A DNA stretch of 64,000 nucleotides from an uncultured Bacteroidales bacterium (GCA_902760345.1 CACWFY010000001.1:62001-126000); one strand, 5' to 3'. Positions 44,269-53,800 are shown, counted from the first letter of the stretch. Numbers and translations are program-made. The notes: generated from the letters alone by a model not told the origin.

Positions 44269-46452
44269 TTATTTTGCGTGTTCGTTCTCAGTAGCAGTCA
44301 GACCTAATTGTGACAAGCGATAGACGAAATTGTTGAACTTCGTGTAAGGCGGCAACTGACCAACGAACTCCTCAACGGCATAGCGGCTGGCCTCTGTCAG
44401 GTACATGAAGAGCGTATTCTTATGTTCCTCGTCAAGCATTGCCAGTACTTCGTTGAGAGACTTCTGGTCAACATCCTTCCAAGTACGATTGGCGCGAGTG
44501 ACCATCAGATTGACAGTACCCATATTTAATAGGGCAGGGGAAATAGAGTTGTCGTCCAAATGTGGATATTCAATAATGGCAATTTCGTCGGGCAGAATGT
44601 CCGGGCAAAGGTCTTTGATGCTTCTTGCTAAGATAAACTTGCTGTCTTCTGCCAAGAAGTCTTCATCGTAAGTCAAACGGCGTACTTGTAAGCCAATAGA
44701 TATCCAGTAGTTCTCCAATTCCTGAGCCAAGTAGCTCTTTCCGTTTCCAGAGTCAGTAGAAAGTAGGTTAAGTACATTTTGCTGGCCTTCCTGGAAGTGG
44801 GGGAGCAGGGCTTTACTTAACTGCTTCATGGCCATATCGGCAATGGTCTTGTTATAACGGCGATAACGCAAGTTGCTTTCTTTCGGGAAGCAGCCCATGA
44901 CAGGCACCTTGGTGATGCGCTCTGAACGCATACGGTCGCGTAAGGTACGGTCGAGCATCTCGATGATGAGAAAATAGAGGGCTGTCAGCATGAAGGTGAG
45001 CATGAAGGCTCCCAATAGCACCATCATACGGTTGGTGGGCTGAGCATTGAGCGGGAACATGGGCGGATTGAGCACGCGTAGTGTGGCCGTAGACATCTGC
45101 AGGTTCTTCTGGCGCAAACGGGCTGAATTCAACGCTTTCAACATCTCCATGTAATTGCCCTCGATGAAACCAATGTGACGAGCCTTACGGTCAAGTGTGG
45201 CACCAATGGGGGCGTAGAAGAGGTATTGTTTGTCTAAGTTGTTCTTCATGATGTCGGTAGCTGTCATCTCTGCCTTGGTCTTTTCTAAGAGTAGCAGTTG
45301 TTCCAGCCATCTGCCCAACATGTCCTGGGCCTTGACACCCGTCTCGGTACTATAGGTGGACGCCTCGATATCTTTGGTTAGCTGGGTAACACGACCTGTA
45401 GCTGCCTGTAAATCGCGTTGTGCCTTGGCCAATTCTTCTTGTGCCTCGTTGTTGTTACCACCACCTTCACTGCTCATTAACTTGAGGTTTGAGATGCGTG
45501 ACTGAATGCGTGAGATATCACGAACACGGCTTGTGAACTCCTTGTTGGAGCGGATAACCTGAGCACGATTACCTAACTGGCGCTCCAGATAGTCCATCAA
45601 TGCCTTAGAGGTGGTGTAGTTCATCAACTGGTCGTTGCGGAAATTCTGTTGCTGCGCTTCCAAAACGGTCAGCTGCTTGGTCTGTTCACCATAGTTGATG
45701 ATGCGTTTGGAGATATTGTAACGAATCAGATCGTCCTCTGCATTGGTAAGAATGCGATACAGACGCGCTACCTCTCGCTCAAAAAACTTGATGACGTTGT
45801 TGGTTTCACCGTAGCGTAGCTGTTGGTACTGGCGAGCAAAGACTTCGTTCAAAATGTCGAGCGTATTGTAGGCGATTCCTGCATCATTAGAAGTATAAGC
45901 AATATCAATAATGTCACTACCAGTGAGTTGTAGCACCTTGAGGCGGCTGGTGATACTATTAATGCCAAAATAGGGGTGGTAGTTCAGGATACCAAAAAGA
46001 TAGTTGTCCTGAGAGGGCTTTTCGTAGGCTTTGAGGTTGGCGTATGTCGCAGATTCACTGTTGTGATTGATGAGCGCCTTGACATCAGCAGGAACAGTTG
46101 CACTGAGTTGACGGAAATGCTCTGCCGATATATAGTTGTTGTCTTTGTTTGGATTACCATACATCATACAACGGCCAAAAAGACGCAAAGCTACTTCGTG
46201 GATGGTGTTGTCTGTCGTGATAATCAACATCAAATTATTGATGTTGGTCTGGGCATTACCACCTGCAGTACCTGATCCGCCCTCAATGTTGTAGGCGGTA
46301 ATCATACCGGTATAGATGGTGGTGTTAGTATCATAGATGCGCTCCATGTTGCGGGTAGAGAACCATGCAACAATCAGCGCTATCATGGGCAAAATGACCA
46401 AGTACCAGCGTATCTTATATAGGAATCGAACGAGATATCTGAATAAATCCAT
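44269..46452 (-). CDS. Wzc-like polysaccharide co-polymerase with P-loop domain, no tyrosine tail
   Basis: 727 residues. There is an N-terminal membrane segment (WYLVILPMIALIVAWF), a large periplasmic Wzz-type domain with coiled-coil regions, and a second membrane segment near MVLLGAFMLTFMLTALYFL. The C-terminal cytosolic P-loop domain has Walker A STDSGNGKSYLAQEL near residue 570 and Walker B-like AIIEYPHLDD. The C-terminus (YRLSQLGLTATENEHAK) has no tyrosine cluster, unlike a classic BY-kinase, so autophosphorylation control would be lost or moved elsewhere. It should set chain length and couple polymerisation to export. Confidence 0.9.
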   Translation of the reverse strand: MDLFRYLVRFLYKIRWYLVILPMIALIVAWFSTRNMERIYDTNTTIYTGMITAYNIEGGSGTAGGNAQTNINNLMLIITTDNTIHEVALRLFGRCMMYGNPNKDNNYISAEHFRQLSATVPADVKALINHNSESATYANLKAYEKPSQDNYLFGILNYHPYFGINSITSRLKVLQLTGSDIIDIAYTSNDAGIAYNTLDILNEVFARQYQQLRYGETNNVIKFFEREVARLYRILTNAEDDLIRYNISKRIINYGEQTKQLTVLEAQQQNFRNDQLMNYTTSKALMDYLERQLGNRAQVIRSNKEFTSRVRDISRIQSRISNLKLMSSEGGGNNNEAQEELAKAQRDLQAATGRVTQLTKDIEASTYSTETGVKAQDMLGRWLEQLLLLEKTKAEMTATDIMKNNLDKQYLFYAPIGATLDRKARHIGFIEGNYMEMLKALNSARLRQKNLQMSTATLRVLNPPMFPLNAQPTNRMMVLLGAFMLTFMLTALYFLIIEMLDRTLRDRMRSERITKVPVMGCFPKESNLRYRRYNKTIADMAMKQLSKALLPHFQEGQQNVLNLLSTDSGNGKSYLAQELENYWISIGLQVRRLTYDEDFLAEDSKFILARSIKDLCPDILPDEIAIIEYPHLDDNSISPALLNMGTVNLMVTRANRTWKDVDQKSLNEVLAMLDEEHKNTLFMYLTEASRYAVEEFVGQLPPYTKFNNFVYRLSQLGLTATENEHAK

Positions 46453-46477
46453 GTCTTATAGAATATTTTGGATATTG

Positions 46478-47422
46478 CTATTTTTGTGCTTTGGCTTTTT
46501 GGACAGCGTTACGCTCAGCCTGTTCCATCTTGCGATAGCGTTTCTCGTCAGCAATGGCCGCTTTGCGGATGCTCTTCTCTATCGCCTTATTTTCTTTTCG
46601 GATCTGTTTTTCTGACTTCTCATTGCCGTCATCTAACGTGATGTCAGTGGTGGTGTTGGTCAAAATGGGCGTATGCGTCAGGAGCTCTAAAGTGATAATG
46701 TCTGTAGTAATCTCAGTTTGCATGCCTTGATAGGCATTAACCAAACTGACTTCATGCAATTTCGTTTCAGCAAACTTTTCAATCGTCATATTGCCCTGAT
46801 GAAAGTCTTCCTGATTGAGTGCACCGGCACCTTGGTATATAGCTGCAGATTCACTTTGTGTCTTCAAGGTTACCAAGTTGTTTGTAATCTTAATGTACAA
46901 GGAGGCGATGTCTTTCTTTAGGTTATCGTATGCCAGGTCTTTCTCAATGCGAGCCTGGTCAACAAGCAATTTCTTTCGCTTAACAGCTGCCTTCAAATCA
47001 AGGATGTCTTCCAATGGAACACTCACGTTGACACCAACGTTCCAATAACTCTGCTCACTGCCCTGGAACTGATATATTGTTGTGTAGCTCTGTGTGGAAC
47101 TATTGTTACCCCACATATCGGTCTTACCATAACTATAGCTGGCATGGCCATACACATAAGAGAAGATATGCCGTTTCTGCTTAGCGACTTCTGCTTGAGC
47201 TATCTCCTGAGCTTTCTCTAAAGACAATATCTGAGGGTTTTGCTTGGCATTCTCATACAATACGGCCAAAGGCGGCAAATGGAAATTGGAGAAATTGATA
47301 GAATTCGATTCACTGGAGTCAAAGAACCCTGCCGCTATTCCACTGTTGTTATATTGCGCATGGCAAATAGGCGCAAAAGCAACAAATGCCATTGTAAATA
47401 GGATATGCCTTATACCGCTCAT
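46478..47422 (-). CDS. Half-size TolC-like outer-membrane protein of the exopolysaccharide locus
   Basis: 314 residues. The signal peptide (HILFTMAFVAFAPICHAQ) is followed by TolC-like features: PPLAVLYENAKQNPQILSLE, long helices, and the strand segment YWNVGVNVSVPLEDILDLKA. TolC-family proteins carry two such halves and usually exceed 420 residues; here only one is present, and the C-terminal 45 residues are a Lys/Glu/Arg-rich tail. No Wza/SLBB-type exporter is visible in the locus, so this protein may take its place. It lies 25 bp after the Wzc-like start, same strand. Confidence 0.8.
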   Translation of the reverse strand: MSGIRHILFTMAFVAFAPICHAQYNNSGIAAGFFDSSESNSINFSNFHLPPLAVLYENAKQNPQILSLEKAQEIAQAEVAKQKRHIFSYVYGHASYSYGKTDMWGNNSSTQSYTTIYQFQGSEQSYWNVGVNVSVPLEDILDLKAAVKRKKLLVDQARIEKDLAYDNLKKDIASLYIKITNNLVTLKTQSESAAIYQGAGALNQEDFHQGNMTIEKFAETKLHEVSLVNAYQGMQTEITTDIITLELLTHTPILTNTTTDITLDDGNEKSEKQIRKENKAIEKSIRKAAIADEKRYRKMEQAERNAVQKAKAQK

Positions 47423-47445
47423 AGCTGGAAGTCACTTAAAGTAAA

Positions 47446-48654
47446 TTATACATTCTCTTTTTGGACAAATGCTGTCAGCGTACGGAAAATAATCTTCATG
47501 TCAAGGAGGAAGTTATATGTCTGGCCGTAGGTGATATCCAGTTGCTTGCGCTCTTCAGCAGACATGTTACCACCTTTTCCGCGCTCTTCGACCTGCCAGA
47601 GACCCGTCAGGCCCGCGGGAGCCATAAAGCGGTCGATGCTGGCATCGGCAGTCAATTTCTCTGCTTCGTAAAGTGGGAGAGGACGGTTGCCGACAATCGA
47701 CATGTCACCCTTTAGGATGTTGAAGAACTGTGGTAGCTCGTCAATGCTGAATTTACGTATGAATTTACCGACTTTCGTGACACGCGGGTCGTTTTCAATC
47801 TTAACGAAAGCATTGTTGATTTCTTCTTCTTTCTTCTTGTTGAAGTCACTTTCGGCTACAACGAAGTCGTCACCAACAAGCATAATCTCCTCGTCGCTAA
47901 TCATCATCTCAGATTCCATGCCCATATTCAGCATGTCCATTTCGGCCTGATCTCCAAGTGGTGCCGTAATAGTGGTCTTCTGCTCTTCCTTGTCGTCACG
48001 CGCTTCTGCATATTGATTGTGGTCTTGGCTCAGCTCTTTGAGGCGTTGCTCAGCATCAACATACATGCTACGGAACTTAAGGAAATCAAAAATCGTATAA
48101 TTAGTACCAACACGCTTTGACTTGAACAATATCGGACCTTTGCTTTCTAACCGAATTGCAATAGCAGTTAGAATGAATATTGGCGATAAAACGATGATGG
48201 CAAGACAGGAGAATACAATGTCAAACAATCGTTTCCAAACAGGAATCTTAAATTTTAAGATACCGTATTTGGGCGCTTCGTCATCAAACAGTATGTTTTC
48301 GCGGTCTGAAATAAACTGTATTTTTTTGTTTAGTTCAGTAACGGATGCTGCCTGTTGAATCGTGTCATTAATACCGTATTTGATATAGATGTTACGCTCT
48401 TCAGGAGTCATCGTCTCTGTGATGAGAACAATATAGACGTTGCGGCATTTCTTGCGAAGATAGGTGATGGCCGTGATGTCTTCACTGCGAACACTACGCT
48501 CAAAGAATACCAAAAAATGTTCATTGGAAACGTGCGGAGTGCATATCTGAGCAGCATCTTTATAGGCATTGGTCACACGAACCAATTGCCCGGGGATGTA
48601 TTTTAGACGCTCTTGTGTCTTAGGGTTATTTCCTAAATAAACAACACCTATCAT
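47446..48654 (-). CDS. Phosphoglycosyl transferase with receiver-like N-domain and acidic insert
   Basis: 402 residues. Residues 1-115 look like a response-regulator receiver fold, but the phospho-acceptor position reads FLVFFERS, with Glu rather than Asp. The membrane segment FDIVFSCLAIIVLSPIFILT and the bacterial sugar-transferase core (PILFKSKRVG, FLKFRSMYVDAE, NDPRVTKVGKFIRKFSIDEL, MSIVGNRPLPLYEAE) follow. Between YVDAEQRLKEL and NDPRVTKV lies an insert of about 70 residues rich in Asp/Glu/Met, absent from the usual core. The enzyme should start repeat-unit assembly by moving a sugar-phosphate to undecaprenyl phosphate. Confidence 0.9.
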   Translation of the reverse strand: MIGVVYLGNNPKTQERLKYIPGQLVRVTNAYKDAAQICTPHVSNEHFLVFFERSVRSEDITAITYLRKKCRNVYIVLITETMTPEERNIYIKYGINDTIQQAASVTELNKKIQFISDRENILFDDEAPKYGILKFKIPVWKRLFDIVFSCLAIIVLSPIFILTAIAIRLESKGPILFKSKRVGTNYTIFDFLKFRSMYVDAEQRLKELSQDHNQYAEARDDKEEQKTTITAPLGDQAEMDMLNMGMESEMMISDEEIMLVGDDFVVAESDFNKKKEEEINNAFVKIENDPRVTKVGKFIRKFSIDELPQFFNILKGDMSIVGNRPLPLYEAEKLTADASIDRFMAPAGLTGLWQVEERGKGGNMSAEERKQLDITYGQTYNFLLDMKIIFRTLTAFVQKENV

Positions 48655-48679
48655 AAGTGATACTTTGATGAAACGGAAT

Positions 48680-49048
48680 TTAGTTAGGTAGAATCTTCTT
48701 GACGCGAATCTTCAGTTCCATAGGATTGAAGGGCTTGACAATATAGTCGACAGCTCCTATCTCTAACAGGCGGATTCGCTCACTCGTGGAGTCTTCACTA
48801 GATAACATGATGACAGGGATGTGGCGAAACAATTCGTTCTGCTTAATCCACTCCAAGAAGTCATCACCACGCATTCCCGGCATACGGATGTCGGAAATGA
48901 TGAGGTCGGGGGTGTTGCCAGCCTGTAACCATTTTACACCTTGTAAACCGTCGGGCAACCATTGTACGTCATAGTCGCTCATCAGGTAAATAGAGAGTAC
49001 TTTAGCAATAGTCTCTTTGTCATCAAGTATTAGAATCTTCTTTTTCAT
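48680..49048 (-). CDS. Stand-alone response-regulator receiver
   Basis: 122 residues, one receiver domain only. ILDD near residue 9, phospho-acceptor Asp53 in LIISDIRMPGM, Ser83 in IMLSSEDS and Lys105 in YIVKPFNP complete the active site. There is no output domain, so it must act through a partner. It is the first gene of the leftward exopolysaccharide operon, followed after 25 bp by the phosphoglycosyl transferase whose own receiver-like domain has lost the Asp. No histidine kinase lies in the window. Confidence 0.93.
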   Translation of the reverse strand: MKKKILILDDKETIAKVLSIYLMSDYDVQWLPDGLQGVKWLQAGNTPDLIISDIRMPGMRGDDFLEWIKQNELFRHIPVIMLSSEDSTSERIRLLEIGAVDYIVKPFNPMELKIRVKKILPN

Positions 49049-49089
49049 ATATGAAATAAACTTAGCCTATATTAGCATTCATTTGGATG

Positions 49090-49097
49090 CAAAGGTA
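49090..49097 (-). promoter_or_regulatory. Promoter -7 box of the exopolysaccharide operon
   Basis: The reverse strand reads TACCTTTG, matching TAnnTTTG, 42 nt before the receiver ATG. It may drive up to 14 genes down to 34161. Confidence 0.7.
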
Positions 49098-49234
49098 AAA
49101 AAATAATTTTAATTGAAGTCAAATAATAATAAAAAAAATCCGAAAAACTGTAAAAAAGTTGGTTTTTAAAAATAATTTAGGGAATTTTGTAGAGTAAATC
49201 GTATATGTAATGTAATGTTTTAAAAACGAAAATA

Positions 49235-50725
49235 ATGGCAAACAGGTATCTATTAGGTTTCGATGTCGGCAGTTCTTCTGTCAAGGCATCACTGGTTTGT
49301 GCCGATAGTGGCAAGTGTGTGGCAACAGCTTTCTATCCTGAAAAGGAGGCTCCGATTATGGCTGTTAAGGCCGGCTGGGCTGAACAGGATCCTCAGATGT
49401 GGTGGGATAATGCTAAATTGGCCTTGAAGAAAATTATGGCTGAAGCCGGTGCTTCGGCAGACGATGTAAAGGCAATTGGTATTTCGTATCAGATGCATGG
49501 CTTGGTCTGCGTTGATAAAGACCTGAAGGCTTTGCGTCCTTCAATCATCTGGTGTGATTCGCGTGCTGTTCCTTATGGCGAGAAGGCTTTCCGTGATTTG
49601 GGCGCTGACCAGTGCCTGAGTCATTTGCTCAACTCTCCAGGAAACTTTACGGCAGCAAAGCTGGCATGGGTTAAGGAGAATGAACCTGAGATATATTCAA
49701 AGATTTATAAGGTAATGCTGCCTGGTGACTATATTGCCATGCGCCTTTCTGGTGTTGCTAACACTACGGTAAGCGGACTGAGCGAGGGTATGTTCTGGGA
49801 TTTCAAGAACAATCAGGTGGCTGACTTCTTGATGAAGTATTATGGCTTTGACGCCTCGATGATTGCTGACATTGTTCCGACATTCAGCGTACAGAGTGAA
49901 GTGTCTGCTGAGGCTGCCGCTGAGCTGGGTCTCAAAGCTGGCACGCCGATAACCTATCGTGGTGGCGACCAGCCGAATAATGCACTTTCGCTGAATGTGC
50001 TGAATCCTGGCGAGATTGCTGCTACAGCAGGAACATCTGGTGTGGTCTATGGAGTGCTGGGTGAAGTGAACTATGACAAGCAGAGCCGTGTAAATACATT
50101 TGCTCATGTGAACCATACGAACGACCAGACCCGTTTGGGTGTGTTGCTGTGCATCAATGGTACGGGCATTTTGAATGCTTGGACGCATCGTAACATCACA
50201 CCGGAGATTGGCTATGCTGAGATGAATGACTTGGCAGCAAGTGTGCCTATTGGTAGTGAGGGCGTGACCGTAATCCCATTTGGAAACGGTGCGGAGCGTG
50301 TTTTGGAGAATAGAGAAATCGGTTGCTCAATTAATGGTTTGAACTTTAATAAGCACAATAAGGCTCATTTGGTTCGTGCTGCCCAAGAGGGTATTGTCTT
50401 CTCGTTCTGCTATGGCATGGAAATTATGCAGCAGATGGGTATGGATGTTAAGAAAATTCATGCAGGTAAAGCCAATATGTTCCTCTCGCCCCTGTTCCGT
50501 GATACATTGGCAGGCGTAAGTGGTGCCACTATCGAACTCTACGATACAGACGGTTCTGTAGGTGCTGCAAAGGGAGCCGGAATCGGAGCCGGTATCTATA
50601 AGAATGCTGATGAGGCTTTTGCTTCGCTGGAGAAACTACAGGTTATCGAGCCGAATGCAGCAGACCGCCAGGCATATGCAGAGGCTTATGCCCGCTGGAA
50701 GGAAACGCTAAACGCTAAGATTTAA
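49235..50725 (+). CDS. xylB: Xylulokinase (FGGY carbohydrate kinase)
   Basis: 496 residues. N-domain start LLGFDVGSSSVKASLV is the phosphate-1 motif. SYQMHGLVCVDKDLKALRPS and IIWCDSRAVPYGEKAF, and the C-domain motif IGAGIYKNADEAF, are all typical of FGGY xylulokinases. It phosphorylates D-xylulose to xylulose 5-phosphate for the pentose phosphate pathway. Another FGGY sugar kinase cannot be ruled out. No clear TAnnTTTG box is seen upstream. It is convergent with buk, overlapping by 4 bp at the 3' ends. Confidence 0.85.
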   Translation: MANRYLLGFDVGSSSVKASLVCADSGKCVATAFYPEKEAPIMAVKAGWAEQDPQMWWDNAKLALKKIMAEAGASADDVKAIGISYQMHGLVCVDKDLKALRPSIIWCDSRAVPYGEKAFRDLGADQCLSHLLNSPGNFTAAKLAWVKENEPEIYSKIYKVMLPGDYIAMRLSGVANTTVSGLSEGMFWDFKNNQVADFLMKYYGFDASMIADIVPTFSVQSEVSAEAAAELGLKAGTPITYRGGDQPNNALSLNVLNPGEIAATAGTSGVVYGVLGEVNYDKQSRVNTFAHVNHTNDQTRLGVLLCINGTGILNAWTHRNITPEIGYAEMNDLAASVPIGSEGVTVIPFGNGAERVLENREIGCSINGLNFNKHNKAHLVRAAQEGIVFSFCYGMEIMQQMGMDVKKIHAGKANMFLSPLFRDTLAGVSGATIELYDTDGSVGAAKGAGIGAGIYKNADEAFASLEKLQVIEPNAADRQAYAEAYARWKETLNAKI

Positions 50726-51789
50726 TTGTAGACCTTTGCCTCTCGCCGTCCCGTCAGGACGGCGAGAGCGTTTAAGGCCAATGCCTCCATCTCGTCTTCG
50801 CCAGGAAACGTATAGACTGGTGCCAGAAAGCCGATTCGGCGTCGCAGTTCAGAGATGATATATTCGCTATGGGCCATGCCACCTGTAATCAGGATGGCAT
50901 TGATGTCGCCGCAAAGAACAGCTGCTTCGGCAGCTATATTTTTTGCAATATGAAATATCATGGCATCAACAATCAGTTTGGCATGCTCATCGCCTTCCTT
51001 GATGCGCTTGAGAATTTCTCGCATGTCATTGGTGCCTAAATGAGCGTTCAGCCCCGCTTTACCGGCAATACGTTTCAGCAGTTGCTGCTCATTGTACTTT
51101 CCGCTAAAACAAAGCCGGATAAGATCTACGGCAGGCAGACTTCCGGCACGTTCCGGAGAAAAAGGCCCTTCGCCATCCAGCGCGTTGTTGGCATCAATAG
51201 CTTTTCCCCTTTCGTGAGCAGCCACACTGATGCCGCCTCCCAAATGACAGATAATCAAGTTCAGATCTTCGTATTCCTTGCCTATCCCTCGTGCAAAGCG
51301 ACGAGCGATGGCTCGCTGGTTTAGTGCGTGCCAGATAGCTATGCGTGGCATCAGTGGCGACCCGCTGATACGGGCCAGTGGCGACAGTTCATCGACAACA
51401 CCCGGATCGGCAATGAAAGACTTGCAGCCAGGAATCATTTGGGCAATCTCGTGAGCAATCAAACATCCCAGATTGCAGGCATGGCTGTGCATGACACATC
51501 CATGTAATGTGTCATCCAGCATGCGCTGATTGATTTCATAGACACCACCACTGATGGGCTTGACTAGTCCGCCTCGTCCGATAACGGCATCAAAATCCAA
51601 TGGGATATCAGCGGCTTTCAACTCGTCGAGCACCAATTGCCGTCGGAAATCCTGCTGTTCGGTAATGTTGCCGAAAGGTGCCAAATCTTCAGCGCTGTGA
51701 GAGATGTTGCGTAGCAGTATGGGGCTCTCGTTTTCATAGACAGCCATCTTTGTGCTTGTAGAGCCAGGATTGATGACAAGAATTTTCAT
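50722..51789 (-). CDS. buk: Butyrate kinase
   Basis: 355 residues from the ATG at 51789 (MKILVINPGSTSTKMAVYEN); the longer frame to 51861 overlaps ptb and is rejected. The ASKHA acyl-kinase blocks are clear: INPGSTSTK, VIGRGGLVKPISGGVYEIN, ICHLGGGISVAAHERGKAID and ILITGGMAHSEYII. It converts butyryl phosphate and ADP to butyrate and ATP. Its start overlaps the ptb stop (ATGA), the usual ptb-buk arrangement. The branched-chain fatty-acid kinase subtype is possible. Confidence 0.95.
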   Translation of the reverse strand: MKILVINPGSTSTKMAVYENESPILLRNISHSAEDLAPFGNITEQQDFRRQLVLDELKAADIPLDFDAVIGRGGLVKPISGGVYEINQRMLDDTLHGCVMHSHACNLGCLIAHEIAQMIPGCKSFIADPGVVDELSPLARISGSPLMPRIAIWHALNQRAIARRFARGIGKEYEDLNLIICHLGGGISVAAHERGKAIDANNALDGEGPFSPERAGSLPAVDLIRLCFSGKYNEQQLLKRIAGKAGLNAHLGTNDMREILKRIKEGDEHAKLIVDAMIFHIAKNIAAEAAVLCGDINAILITGGMAHSEYIISELRRRIGFLAPVYTFPGEDEMEALALNALAVLTGRREAKVYN

Positions 51790-52622
51790 ATCGCAGCAAG
51801 CGCTAGTGAATAATACTTGGATTCTGGACTGTCGGCACGTGATGGCAGCACACAGCAACACTGTGTACCTTGGAGTACGCCAGCCGTTTTGGCATAGGCA
51901 AAAAGCGTTAACGTCTTGTAGAAGACATTGCCTGCAACGATATCAGGAAAGATAAGCGCATCTGCTTGCCCGTCAATAATGCTATGGATACCTTTCTCGC
52001 GCAGACTGACCGAATCGAGTGATGTCTTCAAGTCTAACGGACCGTCAATGATACAATGTCCGAAAGCTCCCGTTTGTGCCTCGGCAATGATTTCGAGGTA
52101 GTCGGTAGTATAGGGAAAAGCCTTGGCGCTAACCTTCTCGGCACAATGGATGAGTGAGATGCGTGGCTCCTCAATGCCGAGGGCGTGGCACACATAGTTC
52201 ATATAGTGAATCTGCTGGCGCCGTTGGGCTGGGGTAGGAACGGGAATAACAGCGGCATCGGTAAAGAAAAGCAGCTTGTCATATTTGGGAATCTCTGCCA
52301 TAGCGACATGTGTCAATACATGACCTGGACGAATGATTCCTTTTTCCTTGTCAAGGATGGCACGTAGCAGTACGTCAGTATTGATAAGGCCTTTCATCAG
52401 GATGTCGGCCTCGCCGTTCTTACATAGTGCGACGGCACGACGGGCGCATTCTTCCTTGTCGTCTCCATCAACATATATGGGCTCAATGAATCCCATTTCT
52501 CTGCCTTTCTCTACTGCATAACGGGTGCTGGCATCATTAGCACATACTACGGCAACACGTTTGCGGTCGCCCCGCTCTTGCAGGAAGACAATCATGTCGT
52601 TTAGTGTTCTGATAGGTTGCAT
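51786..52622 (-). CDS. ptb: Phosphate butyryltransferase
   Basis: 278 residues. Phosphate acyltransferase family blocks: RTLNDMIVFLQERGDRKRVA, GEADILMKGLINTDVLLRAI, LTHVAMAEIPKYDKLLFFTD, DGPLDLKTSLDSVSLREKG and SRADSPESKYYSLALA. It exchanges CoA of butyryl-CoA for phosphate, feeding buk. It lies 50 bp downstream of gmd on the same strand with no -7 box seen between, so it may be read through from manC-gmd. Confidence 0.93.
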   Translation of the reverse strand: MQPIRTLNDMIVFLQERGDRKRVAVVCANDASTRYAVEKGREMGFIEPIYVDGDDKEECARRAVALCKNGEADILMKGLINTDVLLRAILDKEKGIIRPGHVLTHVAMAEIPKYDKLLFFTDAAVIPVPTPAQRRQQIHYMNYVCHALGIEEPRISLIHCAEKVSAKAFPYTTDYLEIIAEAQTGAFGHCIIDGPLDLKTSLDSVSLREKGIHSIIDGQADALIFPDIVAGNVFYKTLTLFAYAKTAGVLQGTQCCCVLPSRADSPESKYYSLALAAI

Positions 52623-52672
52623 AGTAATGTGGTTTTTAAGGTTATTGCTCTTGTCTGTCGATTAGCGTTCCG

Positions 52673-53764
52673 CTATTTTACGATTCCTTTTTCAAGATAT
52701 TCTGCCAGATTCGTGCGTACTTTCTCAGCAACTCCTTCCGAAGCCACTTTGGCCATATCGTGGTCTACCATCAGGTTTACCAGTTCCTCAAAGCTGGTCT
52801 TGCTGGGGTTCCAACCTAACTTTGCCTTGGCCTTCGTGGGGTCTCCCCATAGGTTGACGACATCCGTAGGACGATAGAAGTCAGGAGAAACCTCGATGAG
52901 CACGTTGCCAGTAGCCTTGTCGATACCTTTCTCGTCGGCGCCCTCGCCCTTGAACTCCAGTTCAATGCCGACACGCTTGAAAGCATAGTAGCAGAACTCG
53001 CGAACCGAGTGTTGCACACCTGTGGCTATCACAAAGTCTTCAGGTTTGTCTTGCTGCAGAATGAGCCACATACACTCTACATAGTCTTTGGCATATCCCC
53101 AGTCGCGCAGACTGCCGAGGTTACCTAAATAAAGCTTGTCCTGCTTGCCTTGTTTGATGCGGGCTGCTGCCAAAGATATCTTACGGGTCACAAAGGTCTC
53201 ACCACGACGTTCACTCTCGTGGTTGAACAGGATGCCCGAGCAGCAATACATGTTGTATGCCTCACGGTATTCCTTGACAATCCAGAAGCCGTATTGCTTG
53301 GCCACAGCATATGGACTATATGGGTGGAATGGGGTATTCTCGTTTTGTGGCACTTCCTCAACCTTACCGTAGAGTTCAGAGGTTGAAGCCTGATAGATGC
53401 GGCATTGCTCCGTCAGTCCTAATTGGCGCACAGCTTCCAGAATACGCAGAACACCTACGGCATCTACGTCAGCCGTAAACTCAGGCGAGTCGAAGCTCAC
53501 CTGTACGTGGCTTTGTGCGGCCAGATTGTAGATCTCCGTGGGGCGCACCTTGCCAATGACGCCAAGGATACTCATCGAGTCTCCCAGGTCTGCATAGTGC
53601 AGGTGAAAATGGGGCTTGCCCTCCAGGTGAGCGATACGCTCACGGAAGTCTACCGATGAACGGCGAATGGTGCCGTGAACCTCGTAACCTTTCTCTAAAA
53701 GGAATTCTGCCAGATAAGAACCGTCTTGGCCTGTGATACCGGTGATGAGTGCTATTTTTTTCAT
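52673..53764 (-). CDS. gmd: GDP-mannose 4,6-dehydratase
   Basis: 363 residues. Short-chain dehydrogenase fold with NADP-binding [20 protein letters not shown], the GMD-specific [14 protein letters not shown], catalytic Thr/Ser/Glu in [19 protein letters not shown] and YxxxK in [13 protein letters not shown]. It makes GDP-4-keto-6-deoxymannose, the precursor of GDP-L-fucose or GDP-D-rhamnose. No fucose synthase is visible in the window. It follows manC, with a period-9 repeat filling the 36-bp gap. Confidence 0.96.
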   Translation of the reverse strand: MKKIALITGITGQDGSYLAEFLLEKGYEVHGTIRRSSVDFRERIAHLEGKPHFHLHYADLGDSMSILGVIGKVRPTEIYNLAAQSHVQVSFDSPEFTADVDAVGVLRILEAVRQLGLTEQCRIYQASTSELYGKVEEVPQNENTPFHPYSPYAVAKQYGFWIVKEYREAYNMYCCSGILFNHESERRGETFVTRKISLAAARIKQGKQDKLYLGNLGSLRDWGYAKDYVECMWLILQQDKPEDFVIATGVQHSVREFCYYAFKRVGIELEFKGEGADEKGIDKATGNVLIEVSPDFYRPTDVVNLWGDPTKAKAKLGWNPSKTSFEELVNLMVDHDMAKVASEGVAEKVRTNLAEYLEKGIVK

Positions 53765-53770
53765 ATTGAT

Positions 53771-53797
53771 GGGGCTAATGGGTCTAATAAGTCTAAT
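53771..53797. repeat. 9-bp direct repeat between manC and gmd
   Basis: Three successive units: GGGGCTAAT, GGGTCTAAT, AAGTCTAAT. The tract lies in the manC-gmd gap just upstream of the gmd ATG. Same family as 2490-2520 and 63978-64000. Confidence 0.75.
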
Positions 53798-53800
53798 GGG

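Noticed and set aside
51790-51861. N-terminal extension of butyrate kinase
   Set aside because: It overlaps ptb and precedes the canonical acyl-kinase start MKILVINPGSTS, whose ATG overlaps the ptb stop.
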